A DNA stretch of 64,000 nucleotides from Telluria beijingensis (GTDB taxonomy: Bacteria > Pseudomonadota > Gammaproteobacteria > Burkholderiales > Burkholderiaceae_D), in the NCBI RefSeq assembly GCF_030770395.1, contig NZ_CP132480.1, positions 1,758,891 to 1,822,890 of the forward strand. Direction: 5' to 3'. This document shows, piece after piece, positions 33,647 to 42,710 of this stretch. The stretch's first letter is position 1, and every line of letters starts with the position of its first letter. Under the pieces are notes generated by a model, which searched no databases, had not been told where the DNA came from, and worked only from the letters and a program-made list of their open reading frames with translations. A program made the position numbers and the translations under genes.

Positions 33647-34894
33647 ATGGGCGCCGTAAACGTCGGCGAAGGGCTGGATGTGCTGAATTCGCGGCCGCTG
33701 CACAGCTTCTGGTTCAAGCGCTTCCAGGTGTTTGGCCCGTCCGGCGACAACTACCTGTTCCGCGACGTACTCATGCCGCCGGCGAGGGGCGTGGCGCGCA
33801 GCCGCTTCGCCGGACTGGCGGGGCGCGCGCTGGAAGTGGCGATGTTCCAAGCCGGCTTCGCGTACGCGCGCTTGCCGCTGCCCAGCGGCCCGGTGCGCGA
33901 CAAGCCGCGCGACCGGGCCGATACGCTGTTCTGGCAATACCCTTGCGTGACCGAGGGCGCCGCCTGGGAGCAACACGCCGGCCTGGACGAGCCCACGCTG
34001 CTGGACGGCGAACTCCACGTCTACCTGGGCTTGCCATGGGCGACGTGGATCGACTTCGCGCGCAAGGCCGCATGGCCGGCAGGCGGCGGCGCCGCAGCCA
34101 TGGCGCAGCAGTTGCAGATGACCGGGGTGCGCCTGTCGGGCCTGCGCGGCGCGCTGGGCGAGCTCGGCATCGGCCTGCGCGTGCACACTGTCTGCCAGCA
34201 CATCTACTGGCGCGACATGGAAGCGGCATGGCGCCGGCTCGGCGTGACGGATGCCTGGCTGTCGCACTGCCCGCCTCCTTCGGCGAAAGCCGACACGGAT
34301 ATTGCGCTTCATCCGTGGGCGCTATTCGCCGTCAATGCACGCGATGCGCAGCGCCGTGCCGGCATCGTCGAAAACGGCGATCCAGCAACCAAGACGGTGC
34401 TCGCATCGTTCACCGGCGCCCACGCCGGCCACTACCTGAGCGACACCCGGTTACGCCTGCGCGCGCTCGACAAGGAAGACGGCTTCGTGGTGCGCGTGAC
34501 CGATCGCTGGCATTTTGAGCAAGTGGTGTATGGAGAACAGATCGGCGGCGAGGGGGCATCCCAGGAAAATGGCGATGCAACGGCGTCGTACAATGCCCTG
34601 CTGTCGGATTCGGTCTTTTCGCTCTGCCCTGCCGGCGCAGGCGCCAATACCCTGCGCCTGTGGGAGTCGCTGGCCGTTGGTGCGGTACCGGTGCTGTGCG
34701 GCCCGCAACCCATGCTGCCCGTGGGCGGCAGCCTGCCGGCGATCGACTGGGATCGCATCGTGGTGCGCGTGCCGGATGAGCAGATCGCGGCGCTGCCGTC
34801 GATGCTCAGGGCGATGCCGATATCGGAAGTGCGCGAACGCCAACAGCGCGGATTGCGCGCGTATGCGCAGGTCATCGCGCAGCGATGCTTTTGA
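33647..34894 (+). CDS. Exostosin-like (GT47-type) glycosyltransferase
   Basis: The 415-residue product has an N-terminal half with VYLGLPWATWIDFARK and VHTVCQHIYW, and a C-terminal exostosin-type half with LLSDSVFSLCPAGAGANTLRLWESLAVGAVPVL, the nucleotide-sugar region of GT47-like enzymes. The same blocks recur in the second half of the fused protein at 40405-42651, so the two are paralogues. It lies 4 bases after the coiled-coil gene and 3 bases before a GT2 gene that corresponds to the first half of that fused protein. Confidence 0.85.
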   Translation: MGAVNVGEGLDVLNSRPLHSFWFKRFQVFGPSGDNYLFRDVLMPPARGVARSRFAGLAGRALEVAMFQAGFAYARLPLPSGPVRDKPRDRADTLFWQYPCVTEGAAWEQHAGLDEPTLLDGELHVYLGLPWATWIDFARKAAWPAGGGAAAMAQQLQMTGVRLSGLRGALGELGIGLRVHTVCQHIYWRDMEAAWRRLGVTDAWLSHCPPPSAKADTDIALHPWALFAVNARDAQRRAGIVENGDPATKTVLASFTGAHAGHYLSDTRLRLRALDKEDGFVVRVTDRWHFEQVVYGEQIGGEGASQENGDATASYNALLSDSVFSLCPAGAGANTLRLWESLAVGAVPVLCGPQPMLPVGGSLPAIDWDRIVVRVPDEQIAALPSMLRAMPISEVRERQQRGLRAYAQVIAQRCF

Positions 34895-34897
34895 ACG

Positions 34898-35797
34898 ATG
34901 GAGAACCCCGAAGTGATCGACTTTCCGCTGGTCTCCGTGGTGATGCCTTCGATGAATCAACCCGAATTCATCGATGAGGCGATCATCAGCGTGCTGAGCC
35001 AGGATTATCCAAATATCGAGTTGATCGTGGCGGATGGCGGTTCACGCCAGGAGACGCTCGATATCCTGGCGCGGCGTCAGCAGCAGGATCGGCGTTTGCG
35101 CTATTTTTCGCGGCCGGACCGCGGTCCCGCACATGCACTGAACGATGCGATGACCTTGGTACGCGGCACCGTCATCGGATGGCTCAATTCCGACGACTTG
35201 TACGCGCCGGGCGCCATCAACCGCGCGCTGGCGGTGATGGCCGAACAGCCGCGCCTGCTGATGGTGTACGGCCAGGGACAGCACGTCGACGAGCATGCCA
35301 AGCCGATCGGCATCTACCCTACCCTGCCGCCTTCGACGCCAGTCTCCAGGTTCAGCGAAGGATGCTTCATCTGCCAGCCCACGATGTTCTTCCACCGCTC
35401 CGCGCGAATCCTGCTGGGGGCGCTGGATGAAAAGCTGAAGGCCGCGTTCGACTTCGAATACTGGCTGCGCGCATTCTGCGCCTTTCCCGACCGAATTGGC
35501 TTCGTCGACGCGGTGCAGGCGATGTCGCGGCTGCACGGTGGTTGCATCACCATGCGCTTGAGGCGGACTGTTGCGCTCGAGGGCATGCAGGTGCTAGCGC
35601 GACATCTCGGATCGGCGCCCAAGGAATGGCTGCTGACCTATGCCGACGAGCTGCTGGCGCAGGATCCACGAGCAAGCGGTGTCGAGGACATCGGGGCGCA
35701 CTTGCGGGAAGCAGGCGCAATCGCCGCCGCCTGGATTACGCCGTACGAACTCACTGAACTGGAGGCCGCGCTGGCGCGGCGGTTACATGGTAAGTAA
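34898..35797 (+). CDS. GT2 family glycosyltransferase
   Basis: The 299-residue product is a compact GT2 enzyme: VSVVMPSMNQPEFIDEAIISVL at the start, LIVADGGS, the acceptor-side GPAHALNDAM, and the DxD-type motif WLNSDDLYAPGAI (metal and nucleotide-sugar binding). FDFEYWLRA follows later. It lies 3 bases after the exostosin-like gene. The two genes correspond to the two halves of the fused protein at 40405-42651, suggesting they act together. Confidence 0.9.
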   Translation: MENPEVIDFPLVSVVMPSMNQPEFIDEAIISVLSQDYPNIELIVADGGSRQETLDILARRQQQDRRLRYFSRPDRGPAHALNDAMTLVRGTVIGWLNSDDLYAPGAINRALAVMAEQPRLLMVYGQGQHVDEHAKPIGIYPTLPPSTPVSRFSEGCFICQPTMFFHRSARILLGALDEKLKAAFDFEYWLRAFCAFPDRIGFVDAVQAMSRLHGGCITMRLRRTVALEGMQVLARHLGSAPKEWLLTYADELLAQDPRASGVEDIGAHLREAGAIAAAWITPYELTELEAALARRLHGK

Positions 35798-35920
35798 AAA
35801 AATACTCATGGACGCGTACCGCATGCGGTCGCTCCGCGGGCCCGAACATGAACAAATGAACCCGCCCTACTCAGCCAGCGGCGCCGACAGGTCCTCATCA
35901 CATCGTCGGAAAGCCGCATC

Positions 35921-37915
35921 ATGCAATCGAGTCCACGGATGAACGTCGATCCAATGCGTATCGCCTGGCTATTGCGCGCCGACCTGCGAAGGGGCAGCCC
36001 TGCCGATGGCCCGGTCTCGGACTGGTTCAAGATGTGGTGGTTGATCCATGGCAGCCGCGAGTATCCGGCCTGGGCCGATCAGGCCGTGCTGCGCGAAGCA
36101 GGGCTGTTCCAGCCAGAGCCGGACCGCCCAGCTTATGATGGTTTCGGGATGACCTCGGCATTGCGTTTCCTGCTCGATACGCGCGAGGACTTGTCGAGTA
36201 CATTTGACGTGAACACGGATGAGGGACTGAAGCATGCCGTTGCATGGCTCTTCGTTCATGGCGTACGCGAACATCGGCTGGCATCGGCAATAGATCGGTG
36301 TACGCTCGACGCCCTGGATGCGCCCCCTTCGTTTCTAGTCGACGGCGTGCCCTCGGCGGACGCAAAAACACCCGGGCTCACATGGTTGATGTTCTTCGTA
36401 TGGCGCACAAGCGCTGATCTGCAAACGCACTTCGACCTGGCTCAGGCAAAGGACAGGCAGGCGTATCTGATCTGGTTCCTGTTCAACGGCGTACCGCAAC
36501 TAAAACTGGCACCGCTGGTTGCGGCGCGCTGGCATGCATGGTTGCACGAGCCAGTACTGGAGACCCCAGGCAAAGCGGCCGTGCCCCGTGCAGCCTACAT
36601 GTTGTGGCAGCAACACGAACAATTGCAGCGCGCGTTCGATCTGCAGACCCACCGTGGCATTGCAGGACTCGCCATGTGGTCAAGAGAAGTCTGGCGCGAC
36701 CAGGCCGAGTTGTCCTGGATCGGCCAGCCTTCCATGCCTCTCGAACAGCCAGTCGCTGCGGCAAGCCAACGACCTTTCGGCGTCAACCTGATTGGCTTCG
36801 CGTTTGGTGAGCTTGGTATTGGCGAAGATGTACGCATGGCGGCCGAAGCTTGCGAAGCAGCCGGTATCCCGTTCGCAGTGGTGAACATCAAGCCAGGCGA
36901 TGCCCTGCGACAGGCGGACCAGGCGCTTGCGGCGCACGTTGCCAAGGGCGAGCAGCAGGCCGATGAGGCGCCATACGCTTTTAACCTGTTTTGCCTGACT
37001 GCCTTCGACACCGCGCGTGTGTATCTGGAACGTGGCCGCAAGCTGTTTGAGGGGCGATACAACATAGGCTGGTGGCCGTGGGAGTTACCCGTATGGCCGA
37101 GCGACTGGATGTTCGTGTTCGACCTGGTCGACGAGGTGTGGGCAGCGACCAATTATACGTACCAGATGTACGACAAAGCAGCGTCAGCCGCAAAATCGTC
37201 GGCCAAGGTGGTGCTGATGTCGATGCCGGCGAGCGTGGCTCGGGTAAAACCGATGACGCGCGAGGAGTTGGCTCTTCCGCCCAGCAAATTCTTGTTTCTG
37301 TATGTGTTCGACTTCAACTCCTACCTAGCGCGCAAGAATCCATTTGCTGCTGTGAAGGCGTTTCGTAAAGCATTTAATATCACGGATGATAATGTTGGGC
37401 TTGTCCTCAAGACCATGAACAGCAATCCTCGTAACCCGCTTTGGCTGAACTTCCTTCGCGAGTGCGCGAAAGACCCACGGATTATTGTGCTTGACAAAAC
37501 GATGGAGCGTGGCGAAGTGCTTGGGTTGATCAAGTCTTGCGATGCTTATGTTTCCTTGCATCGGGCAGAGGGACTTGGCCGAACTTTGGCTGAGGCGATG
37601 CTTTTCGGCAAAGCTGTTATTGCAACGGACTTTTCCGGAAGTACCGATTTTCTGACAAAGCAGAGCGGATTCCCTGTCAGATGGAAAAGGCTTCCGGTCA
37701 AAGAGGGCGAATATGCGTTTGTCGGCCCCTCAGATCATCCATGGTGGGCAGATGCGTCAATCGTTGATGCAGCCCATAGATTGCGCCAAGCGCGGTTTTT
37801 AAGAAACGATATTGACTTTGCACCGCACGCGGAGGATTTTTTCTCGCCCACCAGGATCGGAGCACTCATGGAACACAGACTATTGGAAGCACGTGCAGGT
37901 AAATTTGGAAAGTAG
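35921..37915 (+). CDS. GT4 family glycosyltransferase with novel N-terminal half
   Basis: The 664-residue product has an N-terminal half (about 1-275) without a family I recognise, beginning with IAWLLRADLRRGSP. A GT-B glycosyltransferase (about 285-650) follows, with NLIGFAFGELGIGEDVRMAA, YNIGWWPWELPVWPS and the C-terminal donor site VSLHRAEGLGRTLAEAMLFGKAVIATDFSG. A GGAAAG site fits the ATG at 35921; ATGs at 35939 and 35954 are alternatives. GC content falls within the gene, and the last 600 bases are clearly more AT-rich than its start. It is the last plus-strand gene before the AT-rich minus-strand block. Confidence 0.87.
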   Translation: MQSSPRMNVDPMRIAWLLRADLRRGSPADGPVSDWFKMWWLIHGSREYPAWADQAVLREAGLFQPEPDRPAYDGFGMTSALRFLLDTREDLSSTFDVNTDEGLKHAVAWLFVHGVREHRLASAIDRCTLDALDAPPSFLVDGVPSADAKTPGLTWLMFFVWRTSADLQTHFDLAQAKDRQAYLIWFLFNGVPQLKLAPLVAARWHAWLHEPVLETPGKAAVPRAAYMLWQQHEQLQRAFDLQTHRGIAGLAMWSREVWRDQAELSWIGQPSMPLEQPVAAASQRPFGVNLIGFAFGELGIGEDVRMAAEACEAAGIPFAVVNIKPGDALRQADQALAAHVAKGEQQADEAPYAFNLFCLTAFDTARVYLERGRKLFEGRYNIGWWPWELPVWPSDWMFVFDLVDEVWAATNYTYQMYDKAASAAKSSAKVVLMSMPASVARVKPMTREELALPPSKFLFLYVFDFNSYLARKNPFAAVKAFRKAFNITDDNVGLVLKTMNSNPRNPLWLNFLRECAKDPRIIVLDKTMERGEVLGLIKSCDAYVSLHRAEGLGRTLAEAMLFGKAVIATDFSGSTDFLTKQSGFPVRWKRLPVKEGEYAFVGPSDHPWWADASIVDAAHRLRQARFLRNDIDFAPHAEDFFSPTRIGALMEHRLLEARAGKFGK

Positions 37916-38155
37916 CACAGCGATGCAGAGCTGAATAGCTTATCATAGACAAGCAGGCTACGCAAAAAAGCGTAACTTTCAACAATTCTCTTTTTCGCAA
38001 TACTCACGTTTCGAATATTAATATTGATGAGTTCGCTAGACGAAGCGCCAAAAATTTACGCAAGTCAATTTATTAGACCGACGACAAATAACTTTTCCAC
38101 AAAGAAGTCGCTGGAGCTATGAAATAAATTTCCTCCCGAATTTAACGTGAATTTT

Positions 38156-39184
38156 TTAACCGGAAAATGACTGGCCCGCAAGATAAATATCAAAGATTCT
38201 TCCAATACGTGGACGACTATCTACACTTCCTTTTCTCAACTCGACATCTGGGGTTCCTGAGATTTGCCTCACAGCGACTGATTTTCCTGAAAAATGACTA
38301 TTAAACCATCGATAGTTGAATCGTTCATAGTAACAGTACTCGTCATACGTGGAAATAATAGTTTCCATCTCCGCTGAATCAAACCGTAATCCGAGCTTCC
38401 CAGAGCGCGGACCACTTAAGAATGAAATTCCGCAAACTGAATAACCATCAGGAATAAGTATTTCTATTTCGTTTCCTTCATCAATGGACGCTGCAGTCAG
38501 TTCAATCCCACCACGCTTGTACCAGTATTGAGAAGCATTGGTTACTTGGCTAATGACGCTCAGCGAACTTATTGTCGTGCGAGGCAACGGAGTTTTTTTA
38601 TTACGAGCTCCACTGGTGACCACTTCGCCGATAAATCTAGCGGCTTCTCTCCCCTGGAAATCGGCACCAGCTTCAGTTGTGTGAACATAATCCTTCAAAA
38701 ACGGAGCAAGCGCTTCTCGACCTCTTTCTGCCAAAAGTTTATTGCCAAGATCAAGCAGGGGAATCTGAAAACGAGCGCTTAATGACTCAAGTAACATATC
38801 AAAATAATGATACTCGTAGTCAAAATCTTTTCGATATAGATTGATTAACGACACCTCCGCCCCTGTGGTTTGAATCTTTCGAAACAAATCATAAGCCACG
38901 TCCAACACATCGCGCTCCACGGAGTGGAGAGTATATTTTGAGTGCGCTGAGGTTGAGATTTCGAGAAAAACGTGACTAAATGGGCCATGTTGTTTATCAA
39001 CATGTTCGAACAACACAGACAGCGGTTGCGGAGTAATTCCGCCAACCCCACAAATATATAAGTCAATTTCTGGGTGCGAAACTAATAAAAGTTTTTTGGC
39101 TACATGAGCATAGCCAAGGCGGTCCTCTGTGACCGAAAAACCTAGAAGAAGAACCTTCGTGTTTGAAATACACTTTTCAATCAT
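38156..39184 (-). CDS. SGNH-hydrolase-like protein
   Basis: The 342-residue product starts with VLLLGFSVTEDRLGY, where GFS could stand for the GDS nucleophile block, and has DYVHTTEAGADFQGREAARFI, which fits the Asp-x-x-His block of SGNH hydrolases. The C-terminal third (about 215-342) is probably a beta-rich accessory domain. Such proteins often add or remove acetyl groups on surface glycans. The classic Gly and Asn blocks are not clear, so the call is tentative. The DNA is AT-rich compared with the plus-strand glycan genes. A 240-base gap without a gene separates it from the convergent gene ending at 37915. Confidence 0.55.
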   Translation of the reverse strand: MIEKCISNTKVLLLGFSVTEDRLGYAHVAKKLLLVSHPEIDLYICGVGGITPQPLSVLFEHVDKQHGPFSHVFLEISTSAHSKYTLHSVERDVLDVAYDLFRKIQTTGAEVSLINLYRKDFDYEYHYFDMLLESLSARFQIPLLDLGNKLLAERGREALAPFLKDYVHTTEAGADFQGREAARFIGEVVTSGARNKKTPLPRTTISSLSVISQVTNASQYWYKRGGIELTAASIDEGNEIEILIPDGYSVCGISFLSGPRSGKLGLRFDSAEMETIISTYDEYCYYERFNYRWFNSHFSGKSVAVRQISGTPDVELRKGSVDSRPRIGRIFDIYLAGQSFSG

Positions 39185-39386
39185 AGAAACCAGCGTAGAG
39201 AAACCTAAATAGTTCTTATATAAGACAATCAGAAGTCGGGACCGTGATGTTGCTTCTTACCGCCAAACACGCGCGTATCACACTCGATTGCCCCAATTCT
39301 TCTCTCGGTGCTTAATCAAAAGCACGATAGATCCAGCTATGAATTGACTCTCATTGCTAGGCCGATAAGATCGAATACTTCGACTA

Positions 39387-40412
39387 CTAAGCCATCAAGC
39401 GATGCAATTCTTTGACCACTTCATCCACAACCCTTTTTCGCTCCTGAACGTAAAGCTGCGCATCTGAAAACAGGCCTGCTAGATCTTGCTGTGTCTTCTT
39501 ATAGTTTTCGATGAAATTTGCATCAGGCTTGAACGAATGAATGTTCGCAATACACTCGTCTGCAGAGAAGCCATATAGATTCAGAAATCCGCCATGAGGT
39601 AATAAACGTGACACAGCATTTCCCTTGGAAGAAAAATATATAGGTATTCCCAGGACTGCGAAGGCATCGAAAATCTTCTCAGTTATATAGAATTCCTGAT
39701 GAGTATTTTCCATGGCAGAAACTATATACGCCTTTCTGTCCAGTGCGACCAATTTATCCAGATGCCAATCCGGTAAAGCCTGGCGTTTGGTAGCGATGCC
39801 CCAGCCCTGACCAACTCGGTGTACACCATCTCCAATTGCCCTCTCTGCGACCTCAGATCTCAACCCTGAAAGTCGAACCACATCGTTATCGAAATACTTA
39901 ATGTCGAAATCTTTTTTAGCACGTCTCTCCGAATAAAACGCAATCCGAATTATTGCGTCTTTCCAGTACGCTTCGATCTCATCCCGAGAATAATTCTTAT
40001 TTCGCAAGAAATAATATCGATAACGAGCAAAAAATTCGTCAGAAGTTGTAATAAAATAAGGGAAATTATTAAATTTATATATCGAAGTCGTGCAGTGATT
40101 CAAGAAGGTATATGCTATGGTTGATTGTCCGATTGAGACATTGCAAGTCTTCGCTAAAAAATCTCCGCTCCACATGGTATCCCAAAGCGGCTCTTCCGAT
40201 AACACAACAAATTTTATACCTGGTTTCTTATTCCGAAGCTGAAGGAGCGCTTCAGCATTTTCCCTGATATCAATCACAAAACCAAATAGAATAATATCCG
40301 CTTCTTCAGCACTAGTGGCGTAGATAATTTCTCGAGAAAATAAAGCGCGATATTCTGGATATGACACCGGTGTACGATGTGCATGACGTCCCATCAGAAA
40401 TATTTTAAGCAC
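39387..40412 (-). CDS. GT10-like (fucosyltransferase-type) glycosyltransferase
   Basis: The 341-residue product has the C-terminal GT10 signature in the form SAMENTHQEFYITEKIFDAFAVLGIPIYF, which in alpha-1,3/4-fucosyltransferases binds GDP-fucose, and an N-terminal segment with FVVLSEEPLW. This fits the two GDP-fucose synthase genes in the locus. I start it at GTG 40412, which has a GAGG site 6 bases upstream and overlaps the stop of the preceding gene; longer TTG/GTG readings begin at 40439 and 40424. The DNA is AT-rich. A 200-base gap without a gene separates it from the next gene downstream (ending upstream of 39387). Confidence 0.75.
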   Translation of the reverse strand: MLKIFLMGRHAHRTPVSYPEYRALFSREIIYATSAEEADIILFGFVIDIRENAEALLQLRNKKPGIKFVVLSEEPLWDTMWSGDFLAKTCNVSIGQSTIAYTFLNHCTTSIYKFNNFPYFITTSDEFFARYRYYFLRNKNYSRDEIEAYWKDAIIRIAFYSERRAKKDFDIKYFDNDVVRLSGLRSEVAERAIGDGVHRVGQGWGIATKRQALPDWHLDKLVALDRKAYIVSAMENTHQEFYITEKIFDAFAVLGIPIYFSSKGNAVSRLLPHGGFLNLYGFSADECIANIHSFKPDANFIENYKKTQQDLAGLFSDAQLYVQERKRVVDEVVKELHRLMA

Positions 40413-42651
40413 TTTGCACCTCACTTGAATCCACGACAATATTTCGTTCTTTAAGAAGAGAATTTAGCTGCTTCCAATATTTCTCGTCACATACACGGGC
40501 GGCCGAATACAGGGCACGGCGATAATCTGGATTTGACTTGTAGAAAGTGGAAAAACCATTTCTATCAGAAATAATTCGCGTGATACTACCGAGGACAAAG
40601 ATATTGCAAGTTGCAGGATCTATCATTGATGAATTTATTGCCTCACTCAAATCCCTCAAAATCGCATATGATCTAGGCGCAGTTTTACTTGGGATAATTT
40701 CACCAGTGATTGCAACAAATAGTTTTAGTACGTCGTAGACAAAGAAATCTGGACCGTATATCGCCCACAATTGACGCATTGCATTTCTTTTCCGAGAAAT
40801 TAAGTCTGGATCTCTACGCATTTCCGCGAGTCGCTCAGGCAGCGCCCTTATCTCATCTAAGGTCTCACCGCAGAAAACAACCGCCTCGTTCCAAAGAGCC
40901 ATATTCCCTGGCGGCAAATAAGTGTCCGCTAAAATTACTGGAATAGCGCCACAGCCTAATGATTCCCACAATCGAATTGAGTTTGGCCCGGACCCCGAAG
41001 GGCATAATGAAAACAGGCTGTCTCTCAGGATATCTTGAAACTCAGCAGATGCAGAGCTGTTGACCATCTCGCCCGCATATAACACCTGATTGTTGACTTG
41101 ATGTTTATAGACCACATCATTGTAGTGCCATTGATCGCGACCGATAACTAATCCCCGTTCATCCGCAGCCAGATGATCGATAATCAGCTCGCGACAATCA
41201 GTTAAATACCATTTATTTGATCGAGCACCAACAAACGAGAACAAATACTTCTCTTCTTTTTTAGAGGACCTAACTTCCTCTTTTACCATCTGGACAGGAA
41301 ACAGTGGGAAAGGATGGACTTTGATCGCTGAGTGTTTTGGAAGGCGATTTTGTTCTTTTATCGCATGCGTCCAAAAAATATTTGTAACTCCAAGCTCCTG
41401 AAAAAGATCTTGGAAGTTAAGCATTAACATGTGCTGGCATACCGTCACAACATGTTTCGCGCTGCTCAACAGTGCCTTTGCCTCAAGCAATACTGATTTA
41501 AGACGTTCACCATCCGGTTTTTTATTATTGAGTAGATCGATGAGCGTCGCCCAAGGAAACGCGAAATATACCGCGCCTGGCGTGCTTACTAGCAACTTCT
41601 CCGCCTGGATATAGGCATGCTTTTCCGTAATGGCCGGAAATTGCCATTCTTTGTCGTACGCAACAATGATGTCTGTGCAGACAAATTTTGATGACATTAC
41701 TTGCTGCTTATTATTATCAATACTGCTGCTATCGATGACGGGACTGATTTTACTCACTGACTTTTCCGTATCGGCAAGCCTTCCTTGCCAATACCGATAG
41801 TGGTTCGATATTTGCTTTTCTTGTATTTTCAATTGCTTTATAGCGTAATCAGGAGCCAGCCACTTGGCTGTTAGTTTCTCAGGGGCTAGTGCGTTGAAAC
41901 GTCCTAAGCGCATGAGCATTGGTGCAATCGCGTCAATCTCTGTCTCATATTTATCGCGACCGATCTGACTTAATTGACCTGGACGAATCGAAAAATATGC
42001 CAACGGAAACGCATATTGGTAAATATCTTCGATCTCAGCGAATTTTCTCCATAGGTTCCAATCGCCGGCATATTTAAAAGTACAAAATTGCTTCGGAATA
42101 TCTACCGCAGCCCACAATCTACCTCGAAAAAACGTTCCTTCTTGCTGCAAGAATCCCCAGTGCTTGCCATCAGACAAACCTTGTTTGATAATTTCACGAG
42201 TGAGGTAACGGTCCGCCTCCGCAATTTGTATCTCAGGAGTGCGGACGGCCGCACGTCCCGTGACCCATGCAATTTGATTTTTCTTTTTCGAAATGTAACT
42301 AATAACAGCAAAAGCCCCAGGCGCCAGCACATCGTCTGAGTTAATCCAGGTCATCCACTCATTATCAGGAATAGCAAATCGCGAGAATCCCTTTCTGATA
42401 GCGTCGTACATGCCGTTATCCTGTTCAGAAACATAGGAAAAACGCACATTGTTACACAACAGCGGAAGCGCTCCCGAGTTCAAGCGCTTTGACCACTTTT
42501 CAAGCAGGTCGACCGTACCATCGGTTGAGCCACCATCTTGAACATGGTAATGAACACTAAAATCTCCAGCTTGAAGAACGACACTTGCGATCGTTTCATC
42601 GATCGTAGCTCGGGAATTATACGCTGGCGTTACAATATATATTTCAGCCAC
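40405..42651 (-). CDS. Fused GT2 and exostosin-like glycosyltransferase
   Basis: The 748-residue product joins two enzymes. Residues 1-about 250 are a GT2 domain (IYIVTPAYNSRATIDETIASV, QDGGSTDGT, WINSDDVLAPGAF). Residues about 330-630 are an exostosin/GT47-type domain (VYFAFPWATLIDLL, VVTVCQHM, RDSLFSLCPSGSGPNSIRLWESLGCGAIPVI). The C-terminal 100 residues are helical. The separate genes at 34898 and 33647 are its paralogous halves. It is the second gene of an AT-rich minus-strand group and overlaps the GT10-like gene start. Confidence 0.87.
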   Translation of the reverse strand: MAEIYIVTPAYNSRATIDETIASVVLQAGDFSVHYHVQDGGSTDGTVDLLEKWSKRLNSGALPLLCNNVRFSYVSEQDNGMYDAIRKGFSRFAIPDNEWMTWINSDDVLAPGAFAVISYISKKKNQIAWVTGRAAVRTPEIQIAEADRYLTREIIKQGLSDGKHWGFLQQEGTFFRGRLWAAVDIPKQFCTFKYAGDWNLWRKFAEIEDIYQYAFPLAYFSIRPGQLSQIGRDKYETEIDAIAPMLMRLGRFNALAPEKLTAKWLAPDYAIKQLKIQEKQISNHYRYWQGRLADTEKSVSKISPVIDSSSIDNNKQQVMSSKFVCTDIIVAYDKEWQFPAITEKHAYIQAEKLLVSTPGAVYFAFPWATLIDLLNNKKPDGERLKSVLLEAKALLSSAKHVVTVCQHMLMLNFQDLFQELGVTNIFWTHAIKEQNRLPKHSAIKVHPFPLFPVQMVKEEVRSSKKEEKYLFSFVGARSNKWYLTDCRELIIDHLAADERGLVIGRDQWHYNDVVYKHQVNNQVLYAGEMVNSSASAEFQDILRDSLFSLCPSGSGPNSIRLWESLGCGAIPVILADTYLPPGNMALWNEAVVFCGETLDEIRALPERLAEMRRDPDLISRKRNAMRQLWAIYGPDFFVYDVLKLFVAITGEIIPSKTAPRSYAILRDLSEAINSSMIDPATCNIFVLGSITRIISDRNGFSTFYKSNPDYRRALYSAARVCDEKYWKQLNSLLKERNIVVDSSEVQSA

Positions 42652-42710
42652 AAGAATACCTTGAAAAATTAAACACGCCGACCCTAACCGAAGGCAAATC
42701 GACGAGAAAA

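Noticed and set aside
37959..37974. Hairpin TACGC-AAAAAA-GCGTA between convergent genes
   Set aside because: The stem is only five base pairs and is not followed by a T run, so it does not support a terminator call.
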